Below are positions 33,441 through 40,664 of a DNA stretch of 43,541 nucleotides, piece after piece. Source of the stretch: Firmicutes bacterium AM41-11 (GTDB lineage: Bacteria; Bacillota_I; Bacilli_A; Erysipelotrichales; Erysipelotrichaceae); NCBI GenBank assembly GCA_003480165.1, contig QUIQ01000016.1:1-43541 (forward strand), in the 5' to 3' direction. Each line of letters begins with the position of its first letter. Position 1 is the stretch's first letter. Both the position numbers and the translations under genes were made by a program. The notes under the pieces were generated by a model. It was not told the DNA's origin. It saw only the letters and a list, made by a program, of their open reading frames with translations, and searched no databases.

Positions 33441-33453
33441 TGCATGATATATA

Positions 33454-33551
33454 TCAGATAAATAAAATGCTGTTAGACTGAATGTTTTACAAATAATTCA
33501 TTAATGAGATTTTATATTTTTGATGAATTAAGCACTTTATATCTTATCTGA
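33454..33551. repeat. Long imperfect inverted repeat between wzx and the acyltransferase
   Basis: Arms 33454-33471 (TCAGATAAATAAAATGCT) and 33531-33551 pair imperfectly and enclose a second perfect 7-bp pair, AATTCAT (33495-33501) with ATGAATT (33523-33529). The whole 98-base element could fold as one long hairpin. It may be a small mobile-repeat remnant or an untranslated RNA structure. No gene is visible in the 253-base gap that holds it. Confidence 0.35.
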
Positions 33552-33643
33552 ATTAGAGATTTGTTTTAAATATGCAGATGATTTTGAACTATTCTAATTT
33601 TATAATTATTAACTTACTCTGCTCAAATTCTCAAATTAGTCAA

Positions 33644-33681
33644 AAATGTCTTTATGTTGTGCTGTTAATATAAAGACATTT
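33644..33681 (+). promoter_or_regulatory. Perfect 12-bp hairpin beside a ribosome binding site
   Basis: AAATGTCTTTAT (33644-33655) and ATAAAGACATTT (33670-33681) pair perfectly around a 14-nt loop. The stem ends two bases before TTGGAGGTTGT, the ribosome binding site of the acyltransferase gene. No T-tract follows, so a role in translation control or mRNA stability is more likely than termination. Confidence 0.5.
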
Positions 33682-33693
33682 GTTGGAGGTTGT

Positions 33694-34767
33694 ATGGAAA
33701 GAAAAAGAATTAACTACATAGATTGGTTACGAATAATAAGTGCTCTAGCCGTTATTGGTATTCATATCACAATGACACAACCCGATCATTATTCTGTGCA
33801 AGAGCTTGGAAAATACAATTATTGTATGCTTACATGTGTATGTACACTTATTCAATGGGCTGTTCCAGTCTTTTTGATGATTAGTGGTAATTTGCTTTTG
33901 CGTTCGAATAATCTGACATTCACAAAGATAAAAAAGATGACGATTCGAATTGGAACAGTCTTGCTTTTATTTGGTACTGCCTTTGCTCTTTTATCTCAAG
34001 TCTTTGAAAGAAAGACATTGGCATTAGGCATGTTACCGAATGCGGTATTTCTTACTCTTCAGCAGAAGAGTTGGGGACATCTTTGGTATTTATACCTGTT
34101 AATTGGTATTTACTTAATTCTTTTACCGTTAAAAAAGTTTGTCGATCATTCTACTAATAAGGAAATTTGTATCTTTACTGCAATATTGATAGTTGGAAAC
34201 TTTTTTATTCCAACATTGAATCTTGAATTAGGCACACAGATTGAAAACTATATGCAACTTTCGTTTTATGTGGCATATGTACTTTTAGGATATATTATTG
34301 GAGGGGGACTCCACGATGAAGATAATGACAAAGTAAAGAATCTAATCGATGTATTATGCAACCGTAGTTGGATATGGGTTGGATTGTGGATGCTTGCTTC
34401 TGTGACGAAAATCTTAATACAATTTATTACAGTCACAAAATATGGAGAAGGCTCTGCAGTGATTCTAGGAGATAGATTATTCACTATGATGCAAGCATTG
34501 TCACTATTCTGTCTATTCAAAAAATATATGGATGGTGTGAAAGTTGGTAGAATTGCGAAATCTATTAGCAGATGCAGCTTTGGAATATATTTAATTCATC
34601 CATTCTTTATTCATATTTTATATGATGCTTTGAATATCACGCCTACTAGTTTTCCTTTGCTTGGAATAGAATTTGCGATTCCAGTACTGTGGCTTGTGGT
34701 ATTTATTTTTTCTTGGATTGGATCTTTTATTATGTTGAAAGTTCCTGGTCTTAATAAGTTGTTATAA
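33694..34767 (+). CDS. Acyltransferase-3 family membrane protein
   Basis: A 357-residue protein with about ten membrane segments. It begins with the family signature RINYIDWLRIISALAVIGIH and continues with WAVPVFLMISGNLLL and WGHLWYLYLLIGIYL. Family members such as OafA and WecH O-acetylate sugars at the membrane. The ATG at 33694 follows TTGGAGGTTGT; in-frame upstream codons fall inside the hairpin. This is the second acyl-decoration system in the window besides the MBOAT cassette, suggesting more than one acylated position or glycan. Confidence 0.88.
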   Translation: MERKRINYIDWLRIISALAVIGIHITMTQPDHYSVQELGKYNYCMLTCVCTLIQWAVPVFLMISGNLLLRSNNLTFTKIKKMTIRIGTVLLLFGTAFALLSQVFERKTLALGMLPNAVFLTLQQKSWGHLWYLYLLIGIYLILLPLKKFVDHSTNKEICIFTAILIVGNFFIPTLNLELGTQIENYMQLSFYVAYVLLGYIIGGGLHDEDNDKVKNLIDVLCNRSWIWVGLWMLASVTKILIQFITVTKYGEGSAVILGDRLFTMMQALSLFCLFKKYMDGVKVGRIAKSISRCSFGIYLIHPFFIHILYDALNITPTSFPLLGIEFAIPVLWLVVFIFSWIGSFIMLKVPGLNKLL

Positions 34768-34797
34768 CAGCAATTTTTAATTATTTTGATTTACATT

Positions 34798-34826
34798 TCT
34801 ACACGTCGAGTGTGGAATGATATACT
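34798..34826 (+). promoter_or_regulatory. Promoter of the PHP-phosphoribosyltransferase pair
   Basis: TCTACA (34798-34803), a 17-base spacer and TATACT (34821-34826) with an extended TGA. It lies 29 bases before the ATG at 34856. Confidence 0.45.
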
Positions 34827-34855
34827 ATTATAAATTTCTAGTGAGGAGGGTAGCC

Positions 34856-35578
34856 ATGCGCTTAGAGACACATTGTCATACCAAATATTCGAAAGACAGT
34901 ATGCTTTCTTTTACGTTGTTATATATCAAGTGTAAGTGGCGTAAAATAGATGCAATTGCTATTACCGAGCATAACAATATGCAAGGTGGGCTAGCCTTTA
35001 AAGAATACTGCCAAAAGAAAAAAACGCCTTTACAAGTAATCGTTGGGGAAGAAGTTATGACAGAGTCAGGCGAAATCATTGGCCTATTCCTTCAAGAAGA
35101 AATTCCTGCTGGCTTATCTTGTAAAGAAACGATAGCTCGTATTCGTCAACAAAATGGCGTAGTTTATGTGCCTCATCCATATGACAAAAAACGTGAAAAA
35201 ACAGTTTTAAAAGAAGCTTGCATTAAAGAATATGCATCTCAAATAGACTGTATAGAGTGTTATAATGGCCGAAATATTTCTGATGAATATGGCATTCGAC
35301 AAAATGAAATTGCAGATCGTTATCACATTTGTAAAGTAATCGGTTCTGATGCACATACAATACTTGAAGTAGGAAGAAACTATATGGAAGTAGAACAAGT
35401 TCCTGTTGATCGTGAAATGTTTTTGAAAGTGATACAAAGCGCTACCTTCCATAAAAAGAAGTGTATTAAATTAAGCCATAAGATAACGAAGTTTGTGAAA
35501 TTAGGCAAACTAATAAAGAAGGGAAATTTTCATGAAGTGTATAGAATTATCAAAAAAAGACTTGGAAGTTCAATGTAA
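34856..35578 (+). CDS. PHP-domain metal-dependent phosphoesterase
   Basis: A 240-residue protein with the PHP metal-binding blocks in order: THCHTKYSKDS (H6, H8), AITEHNNMQGG, GEEVMTESGEIIGLF, YVPHPYD and IGSDAHT. Relatives include TrpH/RNase AM-type phosphoesterases that act on nucleotides or RNA ends. The ATG at 34856 follows GTGAGGAGGGTAGCC. The last 47 bases overlap the following phosphoribosyltransferase gene in another frame, so the two are very tightly linked. Its role in a glycan locus is unclear; processing of nucleotide by-products is one guess. Confidence 0.85.
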   Translation: MRLETHCHTKYSKDSMLSFTLLYIKCKWRKIDAIAITEHNNMQGGLAFKEYCQKKKTPLQVIVGEEVMTESGEIIGLFLQEEIPAGLSCKETIARIRQQNGVVYVPHPYDKKREKTVLKEACIKEYASQIDCIECYNGRNISDEYGIRQNEIADRYHICKVIGSDAHTILEVGRNYMEVEQVPVDREMFLKVIQSATFHKKKCIKLSHKITKFVKLGKLIKKGNFHEVYRIIKKRLGSSM

Positions 35579-36140
35579 AGATTGGGCAGAAAAAATAAAA
35601 AAAGAATACCAACCAGATTTAATTGTCTATGTGGCGAAAGCAGGATATTTGATTGCGCGACCTATGAAAAACGTTTTCGACGTTCCTCTAGTAGGAATTA
35701 GTGCTACAAGAGAAGGCAATTCTTTAAAAGAAATTGTTGGCCCTTTGGTATCTCTATTGCCGAATTTTGTTCGAAACTTTTTGATTAGTATGGAGTTGAA
35801 ATCCAATACTCATGATCGAAATACAGAAAGAAAGATTCGTTTTCATCAAAGCTTTGAAAACATTCATCAAGATTCGATTCAAAAAATTATTGTCGTAGAT
35901 GACTCTGTGGATACAGGCCATTCAATGAAACAAGTTGTTGATGCGATTTCTAATAAGATGAATCATGTGCAAATTAAAGTTGCTGGATTAAATGTATGGG
36001 ATAAAAGTGAAGATGTTATAAAAACAGATTTTGCTTTATATAGAAATACGGTCATAAAAACGCCTATGTCGAAAGATTCAAAAGAATATAAAGATTTTAT
36101 GAAAATCTATAACGAAGAAACAGAAGAGGGTTTACTTTAG
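35532..36140 (+). CDS. Phosphoribosyltransferase family protein
   Basis: A 202-residue protein with the type I PRTase PRPP motif IIVVDDSVDTGHSM (about 116-129) and the early flexible-loop region VYVAKAGYLIARPM. It would transfer to or from PRPP, or act as a regulator that keeps the fold. The substrate-specific hood is not one I recognise. The start at 35532 follows GAAGGGAAA and lies inside the end of the PHP gene. The pairing of PHP and PRTase genes points to nucleotide metabolism or signalling rather than glycan assembly. Confidence 0.82.
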   Translation: MKCIELSKKDLEVQCKDWAEKIKKEYQPDLIVYVAKAGYLIARPMKNVFDVPLVGISATREGNSLKEIVGPLVSLLPNFVRNFLISMELKSNTHDRNTERKIRFHQSFENIHQDSIQKIIVVDDSVDTGHSMKQVVDAISNKMNHVQIKVAGLNVWDKSEDVIKTDFALYRNTVIKTPMSKDSKEYKDFMKIYNEETEEGLL

Positions 36141-36233
36141 ATAAAAGATGAGTAAGCTTAATTCTTTATTTGTTTTTCATTATAGTTTTGAATGAGAGTA
36201 TTATGGAATACTCCAAGAAAGAAGGATTTGCTA

Positions 36234-37106
36234 ATGAAGTGTAAAAATTGTGGACATGAAGTAAACGAAAACGATGTCTATTGTAGTCATTGTGGAACAA
36301 AACTTGAAAAAGAAGAAACACAAGTAGATGAGAAACAATGGTATTTTGTTGAGAACAATGAAACAAAGGGGCCATTTAGTGAAGCACAAATGAAATCGTT
36401 TATTCAATCTAAACGCATTGATTCTAATACTTATGTATGGAGTGATGGATTTGATGATTGGAAAGAATTAAAATGTTCTGAATTAAAAGATTTATTAGAA
36501 GAAAAGGGAACTGAATCCATTCATTTAGAAACACACCAAGATAAAATCTGGTACTACGTCGATCAAGATTCGAACCACCATGGTCCATTTACGCAAGAAG
36601 AAATGGAAAAAATGTATGCAAGAGGAACCTTAGATGAATTTTCTTATGTTTGGAAAGAAGGCATAAGTGATTGGCAAAAGTATGCCGATACAAGTTTATC
36701 TCAAGCCTCAAAATCCACAAGACAAGAAAAAGTCTCTAGCATTACTTCCGTTACGAAAAAGCATATTCCTCTTTCTGTACTGTTTAGTTTTTTAACCTGT
36801 GGGCTCTATGCTTTATATTGGATGTATACGATTGCGGAAGATGTAAATAGTTTATGCAGAGAAAACGGGAAGACACCAGGAACCAGTGGTGGTCTTGTAT
36901 TTTTATTTTCCATATTCACTTGTGGAATCTATGGTCTTTATTTTTGGTACAAGGTATGTAAACTCATCGATTCCTTAGATTATGATAGTGACTATGTGAC
37001 CAGTGATAATTCCATTCTTTGCCTTGTATTAGCTGTCATTCAATTAAATATCATCTCGATGTGTATCGTTCAGGATTCCATCAATGAAATTGTGGACAAT
37101 GTCTAA
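36234..37106 (+). CDS. Zinc-ribbon, double GYF_2 and DUF4234 membrane protein
   Basis: A 290-residue modular protein. An N-terminal zinc ribbon (CKNCGHEVNENDVYCSHCG) is followed by two GYF_2 domains (about 35-88 and 107-160), each with WYxV, GPF and a VWxxGxxDWxx end. The C-terminal third is a DUF4234 membrane domain (about 180-280) with FLTCGLYALYWMY and FTCGIYGLYFWYK repeats. GYF_2 domains probably bind peptides, so this may be a membrane scaffold or sensor. The ATG at 36234 follows GAAGGATTTG. Its end overlaps the DUF2752 gene. Confidence 0.85.
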   Translation: MKCKNCGHEVNENDVYCSHCGTKLEKEETQVDEKQWYFVENNETKGPFSEAQMKSFIQSKRIDSNTYVWSDGFDDWKELKCSELKDLLEEKGTESIHLETHQDKIWYYVDQDSNHHGPFTQEEMEKMYARGTLDEFSYVWKEGISDWQKYADTSLSQASKSTRQEKVSSITSVTKKHIPLSVLFSFLTCGLYALYWMYTIAEDVNSLCRENGKTPGTSGGLVFLFSIFTCGIYGLYFWYKVCKLIDSLDYDSDYVTSDNSILCLVLAVIQLNIISMCIVQDSINEIVDNV

Positions 37107-37446
37107 AAAACTAATTTTCTTATTTTGTGTTTTGGCAATATTGTTTCTCTATCGTTGCCCTTTTTATACCATTTTCGGTATTCCTTGTCCGGGCTGTGGC
37201 ATGACACGCAGCCTATTCGCTTTTCTAAGAGGAGATATGAAAGCTTCTTTGGCATATCATGCCATGTTAATACCTACAGGAATCTGTGCTTGTCTTTTCA
37301 TTGCACGAAAGAAGCATCGAAAAGCCATTTTGTATATCTGGTGTATTTTGATGCTTGCTTATTATTTAGTGCGCTTTATAACCCATACAAACCTTAGCAT
37401 CAATACGCAGGCCATCCTCATTCAAATCTTACATAAGCTACTTTGA
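37084..37446 (+). CDS. DUF2752 membrane protein
   Basis: A 120-residue protein with three hydrophobic segments and the family motif GIPCPGCGMTRS. DUF2752 proteins are small membrane proteins of unknown function often found next to DUF4234 proteins, as here. It overlaps the preceding gene by 23 bases. The ATG at 37084 has CAGGA nine bases upstream; an ATG at 37099 is a possible alternative with a poorer site. Confidence 0.82.
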   Translation: MKLWTMSKKLIFLFCVLAILFLYRCPFYTIFGIPCPGCGMTRSLFAFLRGDMKASLAYHAMLIPTGICACLFIARKKHRKAILYIWCILMLAYYLVRFITHTNLSINTQAILIQILHKLL

Positions 37447-37466
37447 ATTTAGGTGAGGTTTCCCCT

Positions 37467-37505
37467 GACGAGATTTAAAAACTTGTAAGTCTGTGAAATC
37501 TCATC
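37467..37505 (+). repeat. Inverted repeat after the DUF2752 gene
   Basis: GACGAGATTT (37467-37476) pairs with AAATCTCATC (37496-37505), 9 of 10 positions, and an ACTT/AAGT pair lies in the loop. No T-tract follows. Confidence 0.35.
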
Positions 37506-37520
37506 TTGATTGAATTGTAG

Positions 37521-37550
37521 GTTGAGTATTCCCTATACTAATCAACTTTT
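37521..37550 (+). terminator. Possible terminator
   Basis: GTTGA-GTAT/ATAC-TCAAC stem with a small bulge and a T4 tail. It would end the DUF4234-DUF2752 transcript. Confidence 0.4.
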
Positions 37551-37590
37551 AAAGAGAACATACATATTTTTCTTGGCAAATCCCATTTTC

Positions 37591-37618
37591 TTGACAACCC
37601 ATAAGTCACATGTAATAC
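37591..37618 (+). promoter_or_regulatory. Orphan promoter before the decayed flippase
   Basis: A perfect TTGACA (37591-37596), a 16-base spacer and TAATAC (37613-37618). No intact gene follows for 20 kb-scale neighbours to claim; the first coding traces downstream are pseudogenes, so it may be a leftover promoter. Confidence 0.35.
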
Positions 37619-37682
37619 TTCTAGTTGAAATTTTTTTTTACTTTTTAATTAACTTTTTTCTGTATGAATTGTGAATGCATAA

Positions 37683-38265
37683 AAATATGCTTATGGACGG
37701 GTCGCTAACTCGCTACAGGCTATATTTGATATTATGTTGATGCCTGTAACACTAGTAAGTTTGTCCATTCAGTCGTTTATTCAATCCTATCTATAAAATC
37801 TTACCTTTCTATATAATGAATCCAACAAGAAGGAATCTAATTAATTGATTAATAAACTGCCATTATTAACGATTGGATAAGATGTTACTTGTGTTATTGG
37901 AGCTGGTTTATTGGGTATGGCTGTATTTTTTCTGTGGAGGGGATTTACCTTTCTATAAGAAGGATTTAATAGTGATTCTTGTTGGAGCTATTTTTTTATT
38001 CCATGAGTATTGTATTTTCAGCTAGATTGACATCTGTAAGCAATACATTTGTTCAGTTTATTACATACTTGATTACATCCATTGTATGGCTTGTATTAGC
38101 TCTACATCTTATTTTAAGTTTTGGTGTTTATGAGGCTACCTATTATACTTTATTTTGATGGTTTCACAGTTTACTTTGCATGTTTTTTTTATCTTGGATT
38201 ACATAATTATTTTTATAAAAGAATCAGGTGATAAGAATGGTTGGTTGTGTCGTATTAAATTTTAA
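37683..38265 (+). pseudogene. Decayed Wzx-like polysaccharide flippase (C-terminal half)
   Basis: No long frame is open, but successive frames read like the C-terminal half of a Wzx protein: YGRVANSLQAIFDIMLMPVT and LVSLSIQSFIQSYL then a stop; LLTIG, stop, DVTCVIGAGLLGM; after a shift FYKKDLIVILVGAIFLF; after another MSIVFSARLTSVSNTFVQ, ITSIVWLVLALHL and LSFGVYEATYYTLF; finally LMVSQFTLHVFFILDYIIIF running to TAA at 38263-38265. At least two stops and three shifts are needed. The N-terminal half is absent. The end overlaps the start of the next (also broken) GT2 by 29 bases, as in an operon. The family call is from pattern only. Confidence 0.55.
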
Positions 38266-39089
38266 TGATTCAAAAACAACAATAGAATTATTAAATCGAA
38301 TGAAAAATATGAAATCTATAGATGTGATTGTTGTTGTGGACAATTGTTCTACAGATGATTCTTTTTCTGTTTTAAAACAATATACTTCCAAAAAAATACA
38401 GGTTATACAATCAGAAAGAAATGGTGGTTATGGATATGGAAATAATTGTGGAATTGCATTTTTAAAGAAAAATTTCGATTGTGATTATATTCTTATTGCC
38501 AATCCGGATGTTATTTTTGAAGAGAATGTAATTCAAAAAATGAAGGATGCTTTTGATGAAGAAACAGTTATTGTTGCGCCACTAACATTAGATGCAAAAG
38601 GAAATAGGCAGTTGCCTATTGCATGGAAAGTCCCAACTATAAAAGATTATTATTTGTTTTCTTCAATACTTTTTAATAAGATCTTTCATTCTTTAGATTA
38701 TCCCAAGGATTTTTATAATCAATCTGTATGTTATGTGGATTGCGTTTAGGGTTCTTTCTTTATGATTCGAAGTTGTTTGATAGAAAATAAGTTATATGAC
38801 GAGAATATTTTTTTTGTTCTTTGAAGAATCGTGTATTGGAAAGAAATTTAAAGATTTAGGGTATAAGACCAAGCTATTAATGGATGTAGACTATATTCAT
38901 AATCATTCTGTCAGTATTAATAAAGTTTTTCATTCCGAAGCTAAAAAAAGCAAGATGACATTGGATAGTTTTTATACATATTTTTCGGATTTTTATACAC
39001 TTTCTAGATTTCAAAAGAAAATTATGAAAGCTTATAAAAAAATGATTTATCTTGAGAATTATGTGTTGCTTAAAATTTTCTTTGATTAG
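38237..39089 (+). pseudogene. Disrupted GT2 glycosyltransferase
   Basis: The reading frame opens well after an AGGTG box: VGCVVLNFNDSKTTIELL, VVVDNCSTDDS, GGYGYGNNCG and LIANPDVIFEENV are intact GT2 (WbbL/rhamnosyltransferase-like) motifs. An in-frame TAG at 38747-38749 interrupts it, and the frame continues with GSFFMIRSCLIENKLYDEN into a run of eight T (38808-38815). Removing one T restores the frame to FFEESCIGKKFKDLGYKTK and on to a stop at 39089, about 280 residues in total. So there are two lesions: a nonsense codon and a homopolymer frameshift. The gene is probably dead, although both sites could be reversible. Confidence 0.8.
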
Positions 39090-39100
39090 AAGGTATCATT

Positions 39101-39126
39101 ATGGTGTGCTAAAAGTGCACCATTTT
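39101..39126 (+). terminator. Possible terminator of the decayed operon
   Basis: ATGGTGTGC/GTGCACCAT stem (two wobble pairs), loop TAAAA, then T4. It follows the disrupted GT2. Confidence 0.45.
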
Positions 39127-39149
39127 AGCGTCATCTGCACAAATTCTAA

Positions 39150-39183
39150 AGAAAGCACTATAGATATTTCTATAGCGCTTTCT
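39150..39183 (-). terminator. Hairpin at the 3' end of rho
   Basis: GAAAGCACTATAG and CTATAGCGCTTTC pair over 13 positions (one wobble) around ATATTT. The hairpin covers the last codons and stop of rho. In the rho direction it is followed by TTTAGAATTT, a weak T-tract. Confidence 0.5.
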
Positions 39184-40459
39184 TCGTTAAGATTTTATTC
39201 ACCAATTCTTGATTGTTTTTTGTCCGTTTAAATAAGGAAATCAAAGTATCCGTAGCTTCTTCATTTCGCAAACTATTTAAAGAATGACGAATGATACGTA
39301 CCGCATCTAATTCATCTGGATTTAAGAGCAAATCCTCTCTACGAGTACCAGATTTCGCAATATCAATAGCTGGGAAGATACGATGTTCTTGCATCTTTCG
39401 AGAAAGAATCAATTCCATATTACCCGTTCCTTTAAACTCTTCATAAACCACATCATCCATCTTGGAACCTGTATCAACTAATGCAGTTGCTAAAATGGTT
39501 AAACTACCACCTTCACGCATATTTCGAGCCGCTCCAAAGAAACGTTTTGGCATATGTAGACTAGCTGGATCCAAACCACCCGATAAAGTACGGCCGCTTG
39601 GTGCTACCGTTAAGTTATATGCTCTGGCAAGACGCGTAATACTATCCAATAAAATAATGACATCTTGCCCATGCTCGACAAAGCGTTTCGCTCTTTCAAT
39701 AACCATTTCACTGACCCGTTTATGATGCTCCGGTGTTTCATCAAAAGTAGAATAGATTACTTCGGTATTCTTTTGCGTTACCGTTTCTTTTATATCTGTT
39801 ACTTCTTCCGGACGCTCATCAATTAATAAAATAATCAAATGCATTTCTGGATTGTTGTTTTGTACCGATAAGGCAATATTCTTTAACAAGGTCGTTTTAC
39901 CAGCTTTTGGAGGAGAAACAATCATCCCACGAGCCCCTTTTCCAACTGGAGCTAATAAATCCAACATACGCATGGAAATAGAGTTGTTAGCTTCCATATG
40001 CATTCTTTCATTCGGGAATATAGGCGTTAAGTTTTCAAAGTTCGGCCGCTTTTTAGCGATTTCAGGATCAATTCCATTAATCGAATTGATGCGCACTAAA
40101 GCGGAATATCGTTCCGTCGTTTTTTGTGGACGTTTTTTTCCAATTAATAAATCACCCGTTTTTAAATGAAAACGCCGAATTTGGGAATGGGAAACATATA
40201 CATCGTTTTCGCCTGGCAAATAGTTTTCACAACGGATAAAACCAAAGCCATCTGGCAAAACTTCAAGAATTCCAATCGCAGTTTCATCGGTATCCATTAC
40301 CCGATTTTCTTGTTCTTTACGGGCTTCTTCTTTTTGCTGACGCATTAATGCCGCAATTAAATCACTTTTTTTTAAGGCCGAAACGCCTTTTAATTCTTTT
40401 TCTTTCGCAATGGTCTTTAGTTCTTTTAAAGACAAAGCTTCATATTGTTCTTGTGTCAT
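39170..40459 (-). CDS. rho: Transcription termination factor Rho
   Basis: A 429-residue hexameric RNA-dependent ATPase that releases transcripts. The N-terminal Rho_N domain (LSLKELKTIAKEKELKGVSA) is followed by an OB-fold RNA-binding domain (GFGFIRCENYLPGENDVYVS), Walker A SPPKAGKTTLL, Walker B (VIILLDSITRLARAYN), the Q-loop region and the R-loop (SKMDDVVYEEFKGTGNMEL). The ATG at 40459 follows AGAAGGACAATTT; the frame stays open 41 codons further upstream but has no better start and crosses the leader hairpin. It is divergent from hom and is the first clear core gene after the envelope island. Confidence 0.96.
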   Translation of the reverse strand: MTQEQYEALSLKELKTIAKEKELKGVSALKKSDLIAALMRQQKEEARKEQENRVMDTDETAIGILEVLPDGFGFIRCENYLPGENDVYVSHSQIRRFHLKTGDLLIGKKRPQKTTERYSALVRINSINGIDPEIAKKRPNFENLTPIFPNERMHMEANNSISMRMLDLLAPVGKGARGMIVSPPKAGKTTLLKNIALSVQNNNPEMHLIILLIDERPEEVTDIKETVTQKNTEVIYSTFDETPEHHKRVSEMVIERAKRFVEHGQDVIILLDSITRLARAYNLTVAPSGRTLSGGLDPASLHMPKRFFGAARNMREGGSLTILATALVDTGSKMDDVVYEEFKGTGNMELILSRKMQEHRIFPAIDIAKSGTRREDLLLNPDELDAVRIIRHSLNSLRNEEATDTLISLFKRTKNNQELVNKILTKKAL

Positions 40460-40513
40460 AAATTGTCCTTCTTCTTTTGGAAAATAATTTGATTTGATAG
40501 AGATTGGTTGAAT

Positions 40514-40537
40514 AAAGAGAACCAGGCGGTTCTCTTT
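40514..40537 (-). promoter_or_regulatory. Perfect hairpin in the rho leader
   Basis: AAAGAGAACC (40514-40523) and GGTTCTCTTT (40528-40537) form a perfect 10-bp stem with a 4-base loop, 55 bases before the rho start. No T-tract follows on either strand, so it may control leader structure or rho autoregulation. Confidence 0.4.
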
Positions 40538-40577
40538 GAGCACATCTATTGTATCTTGTGGCCTTTGATTATACAAG

Positions 40578-40610
40578 GACAAGTGAAAGAATCCCTTCTT
40601 TCAACTTGTC
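40578..40610. repeat. Inverted repeat in the rho-hom divergent region
   Basis: GACAAGT-GAAAGAA and TTCTTTC-A-ACTTGTC pair over 14 bases with a single bulge. The right arm overlaps the -35 of the hom promoter, so it could be an operator as well as a hairpin. Confidence 0.45.
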
Positions 40611-40634
40611 AAGTAATCTAAATCTTAGTAAACT
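40606..40634 (+). promoter_or_regulatory. Promoter of hom
   Basis: TTGTCA (40606-40611), a 17-base spacer and TAAACT (40629-40634). It gives a short leader carrying ACAGGAGGATT before the ATG at 40665. Confidence 0.55.
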
Positions 40635-40664
40635 TAGTTTAAGTTAAAAAACAGGAGGATTACT

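Noticed and set aside
37693..37768. Nested inverted repeats ATGGAC/GTCCAT and TACAGGC/GCCTGTA
   Set aside because: They lie inside the decayed flippase coding trace, arms are only 6-7 bases with long loops, and chance is a sufficient explanation.
40460..40582. Longer N-terminus for Rho (41 extra codons)
   Set aside because: The extra codons cross a perfect hairpin, lack a better ribosome site and do not resemble Rho; the ATG at 40459 has AGAAGGA and begins the normal Rho_N domain.
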